Source: Fistulifera solaris
Taxonomy: Eukaryota > Bacillariophyta > Bacillariophyceae > Naviculales > Stauroneidaceae
Length of the DNA stretch: 64,000 nt
Reading direction: 5' to 3'
Assembly (NCBI GenBank): GCA_030295235.1
Contig: AP026126.1
Span: forward strand, 310,001-374,000
Part shown: in pieces, positions 1 to 10,225 of the stretch
Position numbering within the stretch: position 1 is the first letter of the stretch
How the letters are laid out: each line of letters opens with the position of its first letter
Translations under genes and position numbers: made by a program
The notes under the pieces: generated by a model
Told to the model about the DNA's origin: nothing
What the model saw: the letters and a program-made list of their open reading frames with translations, nothing else
The model's database searches: none

Positions 1-291
1 AGGCACCTCTTCAGGTTGCCGCAGCGGTAACGCGAGAAGATTTTTTCGTAGGAAACTGAGGTCGGACGGTGGACAAACGTAGACTGTAACGTGAAGTAAG
101 TAATAAGTGTAGGCTTCGTTTCATCTCCAACTCCTCAAAGGAAATTATAATCCCAAAATAAATACACAACTATCGCCTTTTGTTTGTGTTGCAGTTCTGT
201 TGCGCTCTACATTTAAACAAAGTTACCCTAATATTTATTCCAAATTTTCTAAAACTGTGCTGAGTAAGTTGTCCAATAGCATTGAGTACCG

Positions 292-300
292 TACCTGGTA
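292..300 (+). promoter_or_regulatory. TACCTGGTA motif, copy 1
   Basis: Exact 9-mer about 190 bp upstream of the DHAR-like start at 487. Its flank (gTACCTGGTAgca) is identical to that of the reverse-strand copy at 57261. Confidence 0.35.
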
Positions 301-453
301 GCATCTGCAATACAAAACTCAATTAATGATTTTAGGCTACGGTACATGCGGCTTCGTCGCCACGACTGCATTTCAGTCATGAATAAGAACAACGCATTTC
401 TCATTCTATTGCATTATTTTAGCGTCTTGTCAATCACTACTGTTACTTTTTGG

Positions 454-462
454 TACTCCGTA
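454..462 (-). promoter_or_regulatory. TACGGAGTA motif, copy 1
   Basis: Reads TACTCCGTA on the plus strand. It sits 25 bp before the proposed DHAR-like start codon, so it may lie in the promoter or 5' leader. Confidence 0.25.
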
Positions 463-486
463 GAACAATTAAGCAACATTTTTATA

Positions 487-1281
487 ATGACGGATAGTGG
501 CCGCACTATTCCTGGCTATTCCGGATCCGGTGAGTCCAAAAAGCGGGTACAATGCTTATTCTCGATGGCATCGATCCGAGTGATCATGTGTCGCATACCA
601 GTGGCATTTTGTCTCATATGCCCGTTTTTTAGATGACGGCATGACATTGTATTGTAAGGCTGGGCCGGATGGTAAAACGATAGGAGACTGCCCCTTCTGC
701 CATGCCATCCGGCTCGTTTTAGAAGAATTGCACCTCGCCTATCAACTGATTCCGGCGACTCCGGAAACAAAGCCTTCTTGGCTATTGGATCATTTTGAAG
801 GGAAAATGCCCGCGCTACGTCACGGGAACTCCTGTTACACCGAAAGTTCCGTGATCATCGACTACCTGCTTGGTCTTTCCCACAACCAACTTTCCCAGGC
901 CAATAGCAACGAAGCTGCGAATGCGGGCCTTTTCCAGCCATTGCAAAGTACTTAAAACATAGACCCGACAATGACGAGGAAGATAGGACGTTGCGAAGCA
1001 AATTGAAAACTATTTTGCAAAGGATGGATGCGAATTTGGCAGGGACATCATTTTGGAACGGCGAGAGCTTCACGGAAACGGATTGTAAGATTGCACCGCA
1101 ACTGTATCACTTACAATGTGGCGTTGCCGCCTTCCAGAAGGATATCGATTTGGAGGAGTATGCAAATCTCTCTGGGTACATGAAAAATCTTTTTGATCGG
1201 GAATCCTTTCAATCAACTGTGTATCCCGCAGAAACAGTCGTATGGGGATGGTCCAACGCACGGAAGTGCACTGAACACTAA
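487..1281 (+). CDS. Dehydroascorbate reductase / CLIC-like glutathione transferase
   Basis: Likely a DHAR-type GST, which recycles oxidised ascorbate with glutathione. Exon 1 is 487-529. A GT-AG intron (530-632, donor gtgagt, acceptor ttttttag) joins in frame to the segment with the active-site motif GDCPFC near residue 34. The thioredoxin fold is followed by 'ESSVIIDYL' and an all-helical C-terminal half. Near 934-935 the frame shifts: 'NAGLF' continues as 'AIAKYLKH' only if one C is added to the CC run. After that the C-terminal half (to 1281) is intact and GST-like. Plant DHARs usually have CPFS here; this one has CPFC. Predicted length is about 230 aa, normal for the family. A second small intron at this point is a less likely alternative. 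Confidence 0.75.
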
Positions 1282-1494
1282 GTTTACGCCATTGATAATC
1301 AAGGACCGCTTTTTCATAGTCATTTCCCCTCCCCTGTTTCTATTGTTCAAAGCAATAAATTTTTTATTATGTGACAATCATCGCCGTTATGAGTCTAGAG
1401 CTTCTGAGCACCCCAAGTAGACCCCTAGCGAAATGATTTGCTTGTTAACAACCTATTGCACGATTACTTTACAACGGTGATAATCACCGCAAAC

Positions 1495-2603
1495 TCACAT
1501 AAACTTTGATTCAAGTAGCCTAACATGTTCCATGTTGCGCAACTTATCCTCTTCGAGCATGGCTATTCTCTCCCTTAGCTTAGTCACTTCCTTTTTGTAA
1601 TTGCAAGCAAGTGCCTTTAAAGATACTTTGCGGGCCTTCTTCTCGTCTTTACATTGCACGCGAGAAACTTTTGCCCGCAATGCGCCAATCATTATCTCTG
1701 ATTCAAAAAGTTGGGTTTTTAAATCGGTGATCGTGTTTATCAAGTCTCTGTTGCTTCTTACTTGATTAGTCACCTGACTGTGCGCCTCATCCAAGCCACT
1801 TGTTCTTTCGTCTAAACAAGACTGAAGCATCTTTACAGTTGCTTCGAGATCATTCAGTTTGTCGGATTTGAGAGCGATTGAAGAAGCGCTGCTTCCAGCT
1901 GTTGTTCCTTCTCCTTGTACTCGAACTCTTTGTTAGCTATATGCGTTTCCATCTGGACCACCTTGCGTTCGAAAAACTGATTTCGTTTTTGAGCTTCCTC
2001 TAATTGAGAGGCAGCTGATTTGAGTTTTGCTTCGACCAGTTGTACCTGTCCCTCTGCTGTAAACGCTCGGTTTCGCATCACATCGGCTTCCTCCTCCAGT
2101 TTGTCGTTTTTCAATTCCATTCGCGCAATCTCCCTTAGAAGTGCTTGTTTTTCTTCATCTAAACGTTGCATTTCCGCGGTGTGAGCGTGAGTTTCATCGA
2201 GATGCTCGCTTGACATTTGGGCGGATATTTGTTCCAGTTGCAGTTTTCGTGGGCCCTCACGAGGTTCATACAAAGTAATCGTTGCGTCCCTTGCCTTTAT
2301 CTGTTCCTGCACCTGTACCTGTTCCCCTTTTAACTTGTTGAGCTGGATTGAGTTCGCGAGTCGTTCATGTTCTGACAGACGCTGTTGTTGTTGGGCAGAT
2401 TCGGGAAGGTGATTTGTAAAGGACAGTCGCACTTTGGCGTCATTTGAATAATGGTCGCTATGATCGTCATGCATGCAGTACTTTTGAGATAAACTCATCA
2501 CATGACAGTCTGTTGATACTTTTTCGGCATCTACGATAGGTGTCGCTGATGATGATGATGAGGCTTCCGTGAAAGACGACATACTGTGACATGGGGAAGA
2601 CAT
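1495..2603 (-). CDS. Coiled-coil protein of unknown function
   Basis: I do not recognise a family. From the ATG at 2603 the protein has a Ser-rich head of about 80 residues, including a Ser run, and then an almost continuous heptad-rich coiled coil rich in Glu, Lys, Gln and Leu. The frame closes at 1854. The adjoining frame, 1830 down to 1495, continues the same coiled coil. One extra A in the AAA run (TTT at 1866-1868 on the plus strand) joins the two as one protein of about 370 aa. It could be a centrosomal, Golgi or motor-adaptor protein; composition alone cannot decide. Confidence 0.55.
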
Positions 2604-3232
2604 GATAGAAACGGAACCGATGCAATACGGTTTCTTAGCAGTGCACAGCCATCACACTCCCAGCCAAAACCACGCTCAACTCAAGTGGAGATCTATTCTG
2701 TGAAGATGCTTTGGAAAATAGTTTGTAATCAAATAAAAAGCATCTTCGGGGGGACGATCTTCATGTTCTAAAGAAAAAAAAAGTAAAAAATAATCGCTCG
2801 GACATAGTAAAAAAATCTAATCGGAGCTTGGGGTGTCAATCTCACTGTAGCGTCAACCGAGCGGCATTGTTTCTGATTCTGAAAATCGTCATAAGATATG
2901 ACATAATAATACGGAGTAGTCATTATGTCTGCAACACAGACACGTGAAGGTTTGGGGTTTGCGCCCCGTTAAGACAAACGGAAAATTGATGATTACCTTT
3001 GCTTCATTTTCAAGATGATGATAACGTCTATCATTTGCTAGTGGCAATGGTAGCGAGGCTGATATAGTTATCATTCTGTGTTCTCATTTTAGAAAGGGAA
3101 ATCCGTGAGAAAAGAGAAGTAGTACTCTAAAAGCTAATCAGCGAGGCGACTTTTTGATGACAAAAGCTAGTGCGCAAGAGACTCGCCGCGTCTCTCCACG
3201 CCTACCCTTCCCGACCTCGGTTTACATCTTCA
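2604..3232. other. Divergent intergenic region
   Basis: About 630 bp between the starts of two outward-facing genes. It contains A/T runs near 2770-2815 and one TACGGAGTA motif at 2910-2918. No ORF here looks like a protein. Confidence 0.4.
2910..2918 (+). promoter_or_regulatory. TACGGAGTA motif, copy 2
   Basis: Exact 9-mer, roughly midway between the divergent coiled-coil (2603) and UVRAG-like (3233) starts. Confidence 0.25.
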
Positions 3233-4609
3233 ATGGATTTTATGATGACCCAGAACACGCCCTTGGTAACAGCAGCTTGCTACAATTTTTACGCGATTAT
3301 TCCAATTCGCTGCTCCATGAAATACGACTGGACTTTTGTAGTGCGAGAAGCCGAAGAAGTCCTTGGCGTCAAGAAATGGAGAGAGCACCGGCTGTATTCG
3401 CGTACCTTGTCGTCGGGAATCATCCAACCGGTATGGCATCATCTGAACGAACAAATAGACATTTCGGAATTTTCCATAGACGCTTACGAGTCCATGATGC
3501 TTCGTTTCTTTGTCGGGTCCGATGACGACTCAGCAACTCTGTGGCAACAGATGCCCATCCATCCTAGCAAACTCATCCGAATTGCCAAATTGCCGCAGCC
3601 TGATAAACAGCTATTGCCGTTGAATTTCATCGTCATTGAATACTCAGATAAGACACTCCGGACTACATTCCCACTTTACCGGCTCCTCGAGAGCAAGGGC
3701 AAGAAAGAAGAAATAGAAAGTCTACTTAACATCAAATCAGAAGGTGAACTCGACGATGACTACTTTGGTCGCTTTAAAGACAACGCCTTCAATGCGCTGG
3801 ATCAAGTCTCAGCGAAGGAAACAAAAGTTATGGTGGATGAAGATGACTTGCTTTTTCCGCAAATAGACAGAACATCTCCAATTAAACCTAGTCACCATAG
3901 CCACGCCGAAATGGACGAATCGCTCGTTCTAAGTTTTCCTATAAAGCAGCAAAGACAGGCATTATTGTTACAAGCAGAAATCGAAGCCCAGAGGGAGGCT
4001 TTATTGAACGACATCACAGAATTAGAAGCTGAAAATCTTCTTATGAGTAACTGGGAGACACAGCTGACCACGAAGCGTGACCAGCTACGCCAAGTCCTTG
4101 AGGCGGTAGAGACCGAACGTCAACACGGACTCGAAACCGCAGTGAAGCTTCGAACACAACAAATCCGCTTAGTATGTGAGCTGCAACAAATATATCCCAT
4201 CACTGTTTATGTTGGTGGACCGGGCGACGCTCGTCATCGCTTTCGCGTTCGCGATTTAGAATTTCCGTCGACATTCCAAGATATGTTGATGGCGCCAGAG
4301 GACGAATTATCAGCAGTGCTCGGGTATACTTGCCACCTTGTACATATGATCAGCAAGTATCTGTCCGTTCAGTTACGGTACCGGCTTATTTGTCATAATT
4401 CCAGGTCAGGTGTACAAGACGATCGAGCTTTGCTTTATCCTCTCTTCTACGGGAGAAATGTCGACCGAGAGCAATTTGAACGTGGTTTTACTCTTCTGCA
4501 ACGTAATGTTGACTGCCTCTGTCGAGAGAGGGATATAGTTGTTGCACCAAAGCTCCACATATTAGGAAAGCTCAAGCGGCTGTACGAGCACGTTATCGAC
4601 GGCTACTGA
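3233..4609 (+). CDS. UVRAG/VPS38-like subunit of the VPS34 PI3-kinase complex
   Basis: Resembles the UVRAG/VPS38/ATG14 group, which ties VPS34 lipid kinase to endosomal traffic or autophagy by making PI3P. The first 200 residues look like a C2-type beta domain ('NEQIDISEFSID'). A coiled coil follows at roughly residues 235-325. The C-terminal part has the hallmark layout: 'ITVYVGG', then 'LGYTCHLVHMISKYL', 'LRYRLICHNSRSG', 'LYPLFY' and 'FERGFTLLQRNVDCL'. I chose the ATG at 3233; an upstream extension exists but begins only with GTG. The stop is 41 bp from the stop of the convergent VAC14 gene. ATG14 is an alternative; the absence of an N-terminal Cys-pair motif favours UVRAG/VPS38. Confidence 0.72.
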   Translation: MDFMMTQNTPLVTAACYNFYAIIPIRCSMKYDWTFVVREAEEVLGVKKWREHRLYSRTLSSGIIQPVWHHLNEQIDISEFSIDAYESMMLRFFVGSDDDSATLWQQMPIHPSKLIRIAKLPQPDKQLLPLNFIVIEYSDKTLRTTFPLYRLLESKGKKEEIESLLNIKSEGELDDDYFGRFKDNAFNALDQVSAKETKVMVDEDDLLFPQIDRTSPIKPSHHSHAEMDESLVLSFPIKQQRQALLLQAEIEAQREALLNDITELEAENLLMSNWETQLTTKRDQLRQVLEAVETERQHGLETAVKLRTQQIRLVCELQQIYPITVYVGGPGDARHRFRVRDLEFPSTFQDMLMAPEDELSAVLGYTCHLVHMISKYLSVQLRYRLICHNSRSGVQDDRALLYPLFYGRNVDREQFERGFTLLQRNVDCLCRERDIVVAPKLHILGKLKRLYEHVIDGY

Positions 4610-4650
4610 AACACTGATTCTGGAAAGTTGTGGGAATACGAAGGATAGTT

Positions 4651-7600
4651 TTAGCATGGAGGATCAGCCCAATACTCTTTCCATTGCTCATCGTGGTTGT
4701 CGCTAGTCTGTGCCTCTTGATCTTCTGTTCCACTTTCAGTTGGTTGCGAAATCTCCGGTGCTTCCTCCGGTGAAACAATTTCTTGACTCGGTGAGAGTGA
4801 AGTGAGGTCATGGTATTCCGCCGTGTTAGGTGCGAGTGACGCCCGAAACTGGCTTTTGCTCAAAAAGGACTTCCGCATTGTGTCTTCTTCCTCTTTTGAA
4901 GCGTAGCCAAGCCAGGCTCGTCGATCTGAACCCTCCTCGTGGCCATCATCTTTAGGTTCCTCCTTACGAGACATAACCTCAAGACTATCAGCTCGGATTG
5001 TTCGCCATTTTGCATTGCAATGCAGCGATCTTACACACTCGATTCGCCGAACGTAAATGTTGGGGATGCTTATTTCATGAGAATCGCGCTCAAACCGGAG
5101 CTTGTTCACCCTACTGAGAGCAGTCTGGCGGAATCGAGCTATACTCGTCAAGCGGTCCTTCAAGACATTGTAACATGTACCTTGAGGGAGAATCATCAGT
5201 AAAGTTGTTAGAAGCTTAAATAACATTGTTCCGTTTCCTTCGCCTTCAGCGTCGACATCCTTCTCCAGCATGCGGACGTGCAAATGCCTTTAAACAATTT
5301 AGGGATGAGAAATGAATAGCTATAAAGAAGGAGCGACTACTTGTCTACAAACTCACCGAAAGAAGGGGCGTTCTAGCATTTCGACAATTTTATCAATCTC
5401 TAGCAGATTGATGAGATGAATATCAAGCGGGTTAATTGCATTAAGAAATTCTGAAGCTGTTCGATAAGCTCCGCACCACAAACATAAAGACACAGTTGCC
5501 CCAATATTATGTGAGAAGGAATGCAGCATTATATGAAACAATCTGCACCGTTGTTTATCTTCTTCGGTGACAGGGTCGCTGCAGATTGAATCTTTAAGAA
5601 CATCACGTAAATGCTTGGCCTCTTGTGCATGTATTAATACGTGACTCATGTTTTGTACAAACGACGAAACAAAGCGAAGGCCTGCGGACTCGTCCTGGAT
5701 GTCCTGGTTGTCAAATTCTACGGCTTTGGATCTGCGGCGAACAAATCGCTCAATTTCAACTGAAAATGACACAAAAACAAATGCTGGTGGTTGGAGTGTA
5801 CACATGTATGTAAGAACATTGGAGAAGTTGGCCAAGAGATGCTCGTGAATTGAATGCAGGTCAATCAAAGCCGAAAAGACTCGCCGGTCTCTTGATTTGA
5901 GCGATCGATTGTCTTGATCGAGGACCTGGAGCGCATACTCTACGTTCGACGGTGACATGATGTACTCAGATTCGTCCCTCATCTCGTCAACGTGAGATGA
6001 AGAAAAAGTTTGCCAAGTGGAGGGGTCTTCTTCGGGTACGGGAATGGTGACTTTTGCCAAGACTTCCAAACTCTTTTCGACGGTTATTGTTGAAGGATTG
6101 TCATCCAACTGATTGATAATGGCATATATGAATTCTCGTGCGTACTAGATGATAGAAAAATCATTAAGTTTGAGAATGAAAAAATCCGAATCGCTTTTCA
6201 CAATTGAAAACGATGCTTCCGCGCAAGTCTCTTTTCAGGTAAGACGCACGCTACATCAACTTACCTCAGCTTTCAGGGTCGTCGGAACAACATGCTCGTA
6301 AAGAACTGTTACCCAGTCTAGCGCGCAAAGTCTCGATTGTATCATTGCTTCATCATTTCGGTCCTTCGTGTCAGAGCTAGCGCGAAACCAGCCTGGAGCT
6401 TCAATCCCATTGCCATCGGTTGTGACATCGGTCCTATACGGTGAACGTTCCAATGCCGGTGGATTCTTTGCGACAAGGCCACCTGGAGAATCGAGTTCTT
6501 CCCTCAAAGCAACAATAAAGGCATCCAAATGCTGAATATATGACGCTCCTTCTCGACGGACCGCCTCTTGTAGGTGCTTATTGGTCTGCTCGGCTAGTGC
6601 TCTAGTTGTCTGATCCGGTAGAAATGTTTCCTTCGTAATACCACTGGCTTGGTAACTGTCTCCAATACTGTTGGCGTTGGACGACAATAAGCCTAAGTAC
6701 TCAAGGTGGCACGGAAATCAAAACACCATTATCAACGTACCATAGCAAGATTCCCGGCAAAAGATGCGGAACGGAATTCCTCACGGATACAGAGGCCATG
6801 GTAATCGCGCTAGGCTTTTCCGCATCGTCTTTAATATCGTTACTGGACTCCTCATGCTCGAAGGTCATGTGTGCCTTGACGATCCGCGACATCCAGTACA
6901 TGGCGACTTTGCGAACAAATGGATCCGGATGCTCCATTCTGTCAAGAAGAGAAGCAAACATTAGACGGTTTAGGGAGCTCTTTGGAGAACAACGACACAC
7001 CCACTCACGTTGTTACCAGACTCTGTAGAATTTTGTCAAAATCAACGCGACTGTTACGGACATCTTCGTCGTCACCAACAGTATCGATAGCTTGATCCGA
7101 TGGTGAATGCACGGTAAGAAGTTTCGGTAGTACGGATTGCAGGAAGGCCAGGGCCGACTGCCGTAACGCTACGGTAGGGTCGGCCACCATATCGAAAATA
7201 CCCCCGAGGAATAAATGCAAGTACGGCAAGACGGGTGATCCCACCAATTTCTCATTCAATTCTTGTAACCAAGTCAAAGTCAATAATTTGGTGGCTTTGT
7301 TCCGTATGTGCACGAAACGTGCAAAGACGGGGACACAAGCATCCACCGAAAATGTTCCCGAATTCATGGCCGCCAAGATGATTTCCTTGAGTTTCTTGTC
7401 CAACAATTCCGCCCCACTGCGGACATCCGCATCGACATCGGCATAAAGGGATCGCAAGATTTCAAATAGTATGAAAAAATGCTGCGTCGCCAAATTCGGT
7501 AAAACTTTGACGACATTAAACAAGCTTTCCGTCGCGTAATAACGGACCCGCTGCGAATGATCCTGACACGCATGTACGACACTCGCCAGTATCAAATCTT

Positions 7601-8402
7601 GACAATCGTCCGAAACTTTTTTCTTGATGCCTATCGCACACGCCGCCAACGCCACGACACCCCCCTTCCGGGCATCTTCACTCGTCGATCGCACATAATC
7701 ATCCGACAGTAACAACAAGATGGCCCGGACACGATCCCATTCATTTTGGAGCGCCAAACTCCGGACTACTTTTTCAATTTCCATGGCCGCCAAACGTCGT
7801 CGTTCGTAGCGTTTGTGGGCTAAACTCACTAATACCGCCGGACTGATGGATTGCTGGGAGGATCGTTTGAGAGATTCGCGTGTTTCGGCTGTCATGGGAT
7901 CATTATCGTCCTCGTTGTGGGCCAATTTCATCATGTCAGAGTCAAACAAGGACATGGATTCCAACTGTTGTCGCACATTTAGTAACACATCCGGGAGGAC
8001 CCCCGAACTCAAGTCGCCTGCCGTGCTGGGTGGTCGGGAAGGTGCATCTTGAGACGTCGTATAACTGTTCGAGAGATTGGATAATGTAGGTTTTGATTCT
8101 TTCGATGCTTTCGTGGAAATAGCAGACTTAGTAGTCACTTCTTCCCTATTTTGAAAGACTTCACTGGTCGCTCGAGCTTTGGAGACGACCCCCGACAAGA
8201 CCGCTTTATCCCATTCGTTGTTGTATTCTTCATCTTCGGAAGAAGAAGAGTCGTCGGACGAAGAACTACTAAAGGCGGTCGAATTTTGACGTTGAGTGAC
8301 TTCCATAGCTTCCTCGTGTGAAGTGATATCGTCCTGGAGCGTCAAGGCACTCATTTCTTCCTGAGGAAGGGTATTCGAAGTTTCACTCGACGTCGACGAC
8401 AT
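4651..8402 (-). CDS. VAC14: VAC14 scaffold of the PIKfyve/FAB1 complex
   Basis: HEAT-repeat scaffold that holds FAB1/PIKfyve and FIG4 and so controls PI(3,5)P2 on late endosomes. Five exons can be traced: 8402-7009, 6938-6741, about 6692-6267, 6144-5357 and 5287-4651. After an acidic Ser-rich head (about 130 aa) comes the VAC14 N-terminal signature ('RRRLAAMEIEKVVRSLA', 'RKGGVVALAACAIG', 'VRYYATESLFNVVKV'). The C-terminal VAC14_Fig4 region follows ('FHIMLHSFSHN', 'LCLWCGAYRTASEFL', 'MILPQGTCYNVLKDRL'). Introns are 69-122 nt with good GT-AG ends, except exon 2/3, where the phases differ by one; that may be another one-base error or a weak splice site. The start 'MSSTSSETS' is chosen over upstream in-frame codons because the homology and acidic head begin after it. 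Confidence 0.9.
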
Positions 8403-8787
8403 ATCAAATATCAGCAAACGAGGAACAGAAAAAATAATCCGTTTGTGAAAAAAGAAGATAAAACGAATGAAGTTACTTTCAATTGATTGATGATACAGAT
8501 GATAGGACGATAATGACAGTAAAAGATGTTGTGACAAAAAAATGCTGCACTTTCCCAGGTACTGTCCTAGTACTCTATGTTCCATACAACGAACACTCTG
8601 GACTGATGAGTCCCTTTTCACCCAATGTCGCGCAACGATTTTTATCATCGTCGTCGACGCGATGGAGAAAGCATTTTTTTCCATACCTGGTAACAAGCAA
8701 CAACAGAACAAATACAATCACAACGCACTCTCATACTCTCAATTGTTCTCCGTACACACCTTTTTATCATCTTTTTAATTGCGGCTT
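8403..8787. promoter_or_regulatory. Divergent promoter region, VAC14 / glycosyltransferase-like gene
   Basis: About 385 bp shared by two outward-facing genes. It holds a TACCTGGTA motif at 8684-8692, about 95 bp before the plus-strand start. I see no protein-like ORF. Confidence 0.4.
8684..8692 (+). promoter_or_regulatory. TACCTGGTA motif, copy 2
   Basis: Exact 9-mer, flanks aTACCTGGTAaca. It is the copy closest to a start codon (8788) among those upstream of plus-strand genes. Confidence 0.35.
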
Positions 8788-10179
8788 ATGATACCGAAAA
8801 ACATTTCTCGAAAGAATGAACCCAAACGAATATCTCTTTCCTACATTTTGGTTTGCATCATTGCCTTCCTGTTGGGGTGTTTAGCGACGGCTTCCATCCT
8901 ATTAAATATTCAGGCAAGATCGACTTTGCATTCTTCCACCCAATATTCGAAGGAATTCCTTACAGAAACCCGATGTCTCGAAACGACACCCGATAATAAG
9001 AACCCATCCATTCATTCCATATTACAGAATAAACGTCTCTTGATTGCCATTGCCGCGTATGATTTTTCCCAAATTCCCCATCTCGAAGAAGTCTTGGATG
9101 CCTATCACGATGTATGTATCGCGGGCGCGGCCCAAGTCGATGTTGTCATTCATGCGACCGTTCCGTATCCCGTGACTTTGCTGGATCTATGGAATGCCCG
9201 ATTTCCCTGTCCGCACTTTTCGTTACAAATCGTCTTGAAGCCAGCGTCGTTGCGATTGCATTTGGTGGATTGTCATCGACAACTCTTTTATGATCATTTG
9301 CAACAGTATGATCTGTTTATTTATTCTGAAGATGATATTCGGGTGACTCCCACCACGATCGCCACCTACTGCTACGAAACGAAACGTCTCGAACAGTATC
9401 TTACGACGACGACGACTCCAACCAAGTACCAACCCGCCGACTTTAATATCGGAATTGTACGATACGAATACAATTATCCCGCCAATGTCATTATTGATGA
9501 CAAAACGCGTCACGCGACACAAAATGTGACACGAGTCTATTGGGAACATTCGGGATTTCAACGTCCCGTCGTGCCGAATGCGGTCAAGGATGTCCTCGAA
9601 GATGACACATTATTACAACAAAAATACTTTACCATGAGCAATCATCATCAGGGCATGTTCTTGGCGACACGGGAGCTGCTGACTGCGTGGCAAAAACGGT
9701 GCAACTTTCACATTGCCTCCAATCGTCCGGGGAAGGGTGCGCAACCGACCGAGGGGACCCAACGAGTTTGGATGAGTTCGCAAATGTTGTACGGTTGTCG
9801 ACACGGGTGTTGCGTCAAACAATTGTTACCGAAAGATCGTTCGTTTGGGGCTTTAACGGTATTGCATCTGCCCAACAAAAATTACCGTCGGGTCGGGAAA
9901 TATCGGCAACGCGAATTTGCGGATGGGACCGAAGTCTTTCAACAACCGAGTTCCACACTGCTCACGGATATGGAACTGCATTTGGGCATGCGAAAAGTTT
10001 GGCCGCCGGAACCACAGATACCCTACCGAGGCATCCGCATGGTGGATGAAGTCGACCAGCCACGTGACCGGAATGCATTATTGGAGCGTCGTATGAAAGA
10101 ATATCATGATTACGTAGAGCGAGGTGGTGTATTGAGTGACTACGATTTCACTCGAATCGATTTGGTGGAAGAAAGGTAG
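8788..10179 (+). CDS. Type II membrane protein, glycosyltransferase-like
   Basis: A single-exon ORF with no frame break. A short basic cytoplasmic tail is followed by a hydrophobic anchor near residues 17-40 ('YILVCIIAFLLGCLATASIL'), then a lumenal domain. That is the usual plan of Golgi glycosyltransferases. 'LFIYSEDDIRV' near residue 180 looks like a DxD-type metal and nucleotide-sugar site. Paired cysteines ('YGCRHGCCVK') suggest disulfides. The start is the ATG at 8788, just before the basic tail. No specific family can be named from the sequence alone; a cell-wall or glycoprotein-modifying enzyme is an inference. Confidence 0.55.
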   Translation: MIPKNISRKNEPKRISLSYILVCIIAFLLGCLATASILLNIQARSTLHSSTQYSKEFLTETRCLETTPDNKNPSIHSILQNKRLLIAIAAYDFSQIPHLEEVLDAYHDVCIAGAAQVDVVIHATVPYPVTLLDLWNARFPCPHFSLQIVLKPASLRLHLVDCHRQLFYDHLQQYDLFIYSEDDIRVTPTTIATYCYETKRLEQYLTTTTTPTKYQPADFNIGIVRYEYNYPANVIIDDKTRHATQNVTRVYWEHSGFQRPVVPNAVKDVLEDDTLLQQKYFTMSNHHQGMFLATRELLTAWQKRCNFHIASNRPGKGAQPTEGTQRVWMSSQMLYGCRHGCCVKQLLPKDRSFGALTVLHLPNKNYRRVGKYRQREFADGTEVFQQPSSTLLTDMELHLGMRKVWPPEPQIPYRGIRMVDEVDQPRDRNALLERRMKEYHDYVERGGVLSDYDFTRIDLVEER

Positions 10180-10225
10180 ATCAATAGTACTAACAAAAAC
10201 AGAGTTTTGTGATTTAATAGAAGGT

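Larger units (their letters stand above)
1..486. other. Intergenic region upstream of the DHAR-like gene
   Basis: I see no coding sequence I can support here. The stretch is AT-rich and holds one copy each of two 9-mers that recur in the intergenic DNA of this window, at 292-300 and 454-462. Both lie upstream of the gene that starts at 487. Confidence 0.5.

Noticed and set aside
873-937. A second intron in the DHAR-like gene
   Set aside because: Removing it would delete residues that fit the family; one missing C near 935 explains the frame change better.
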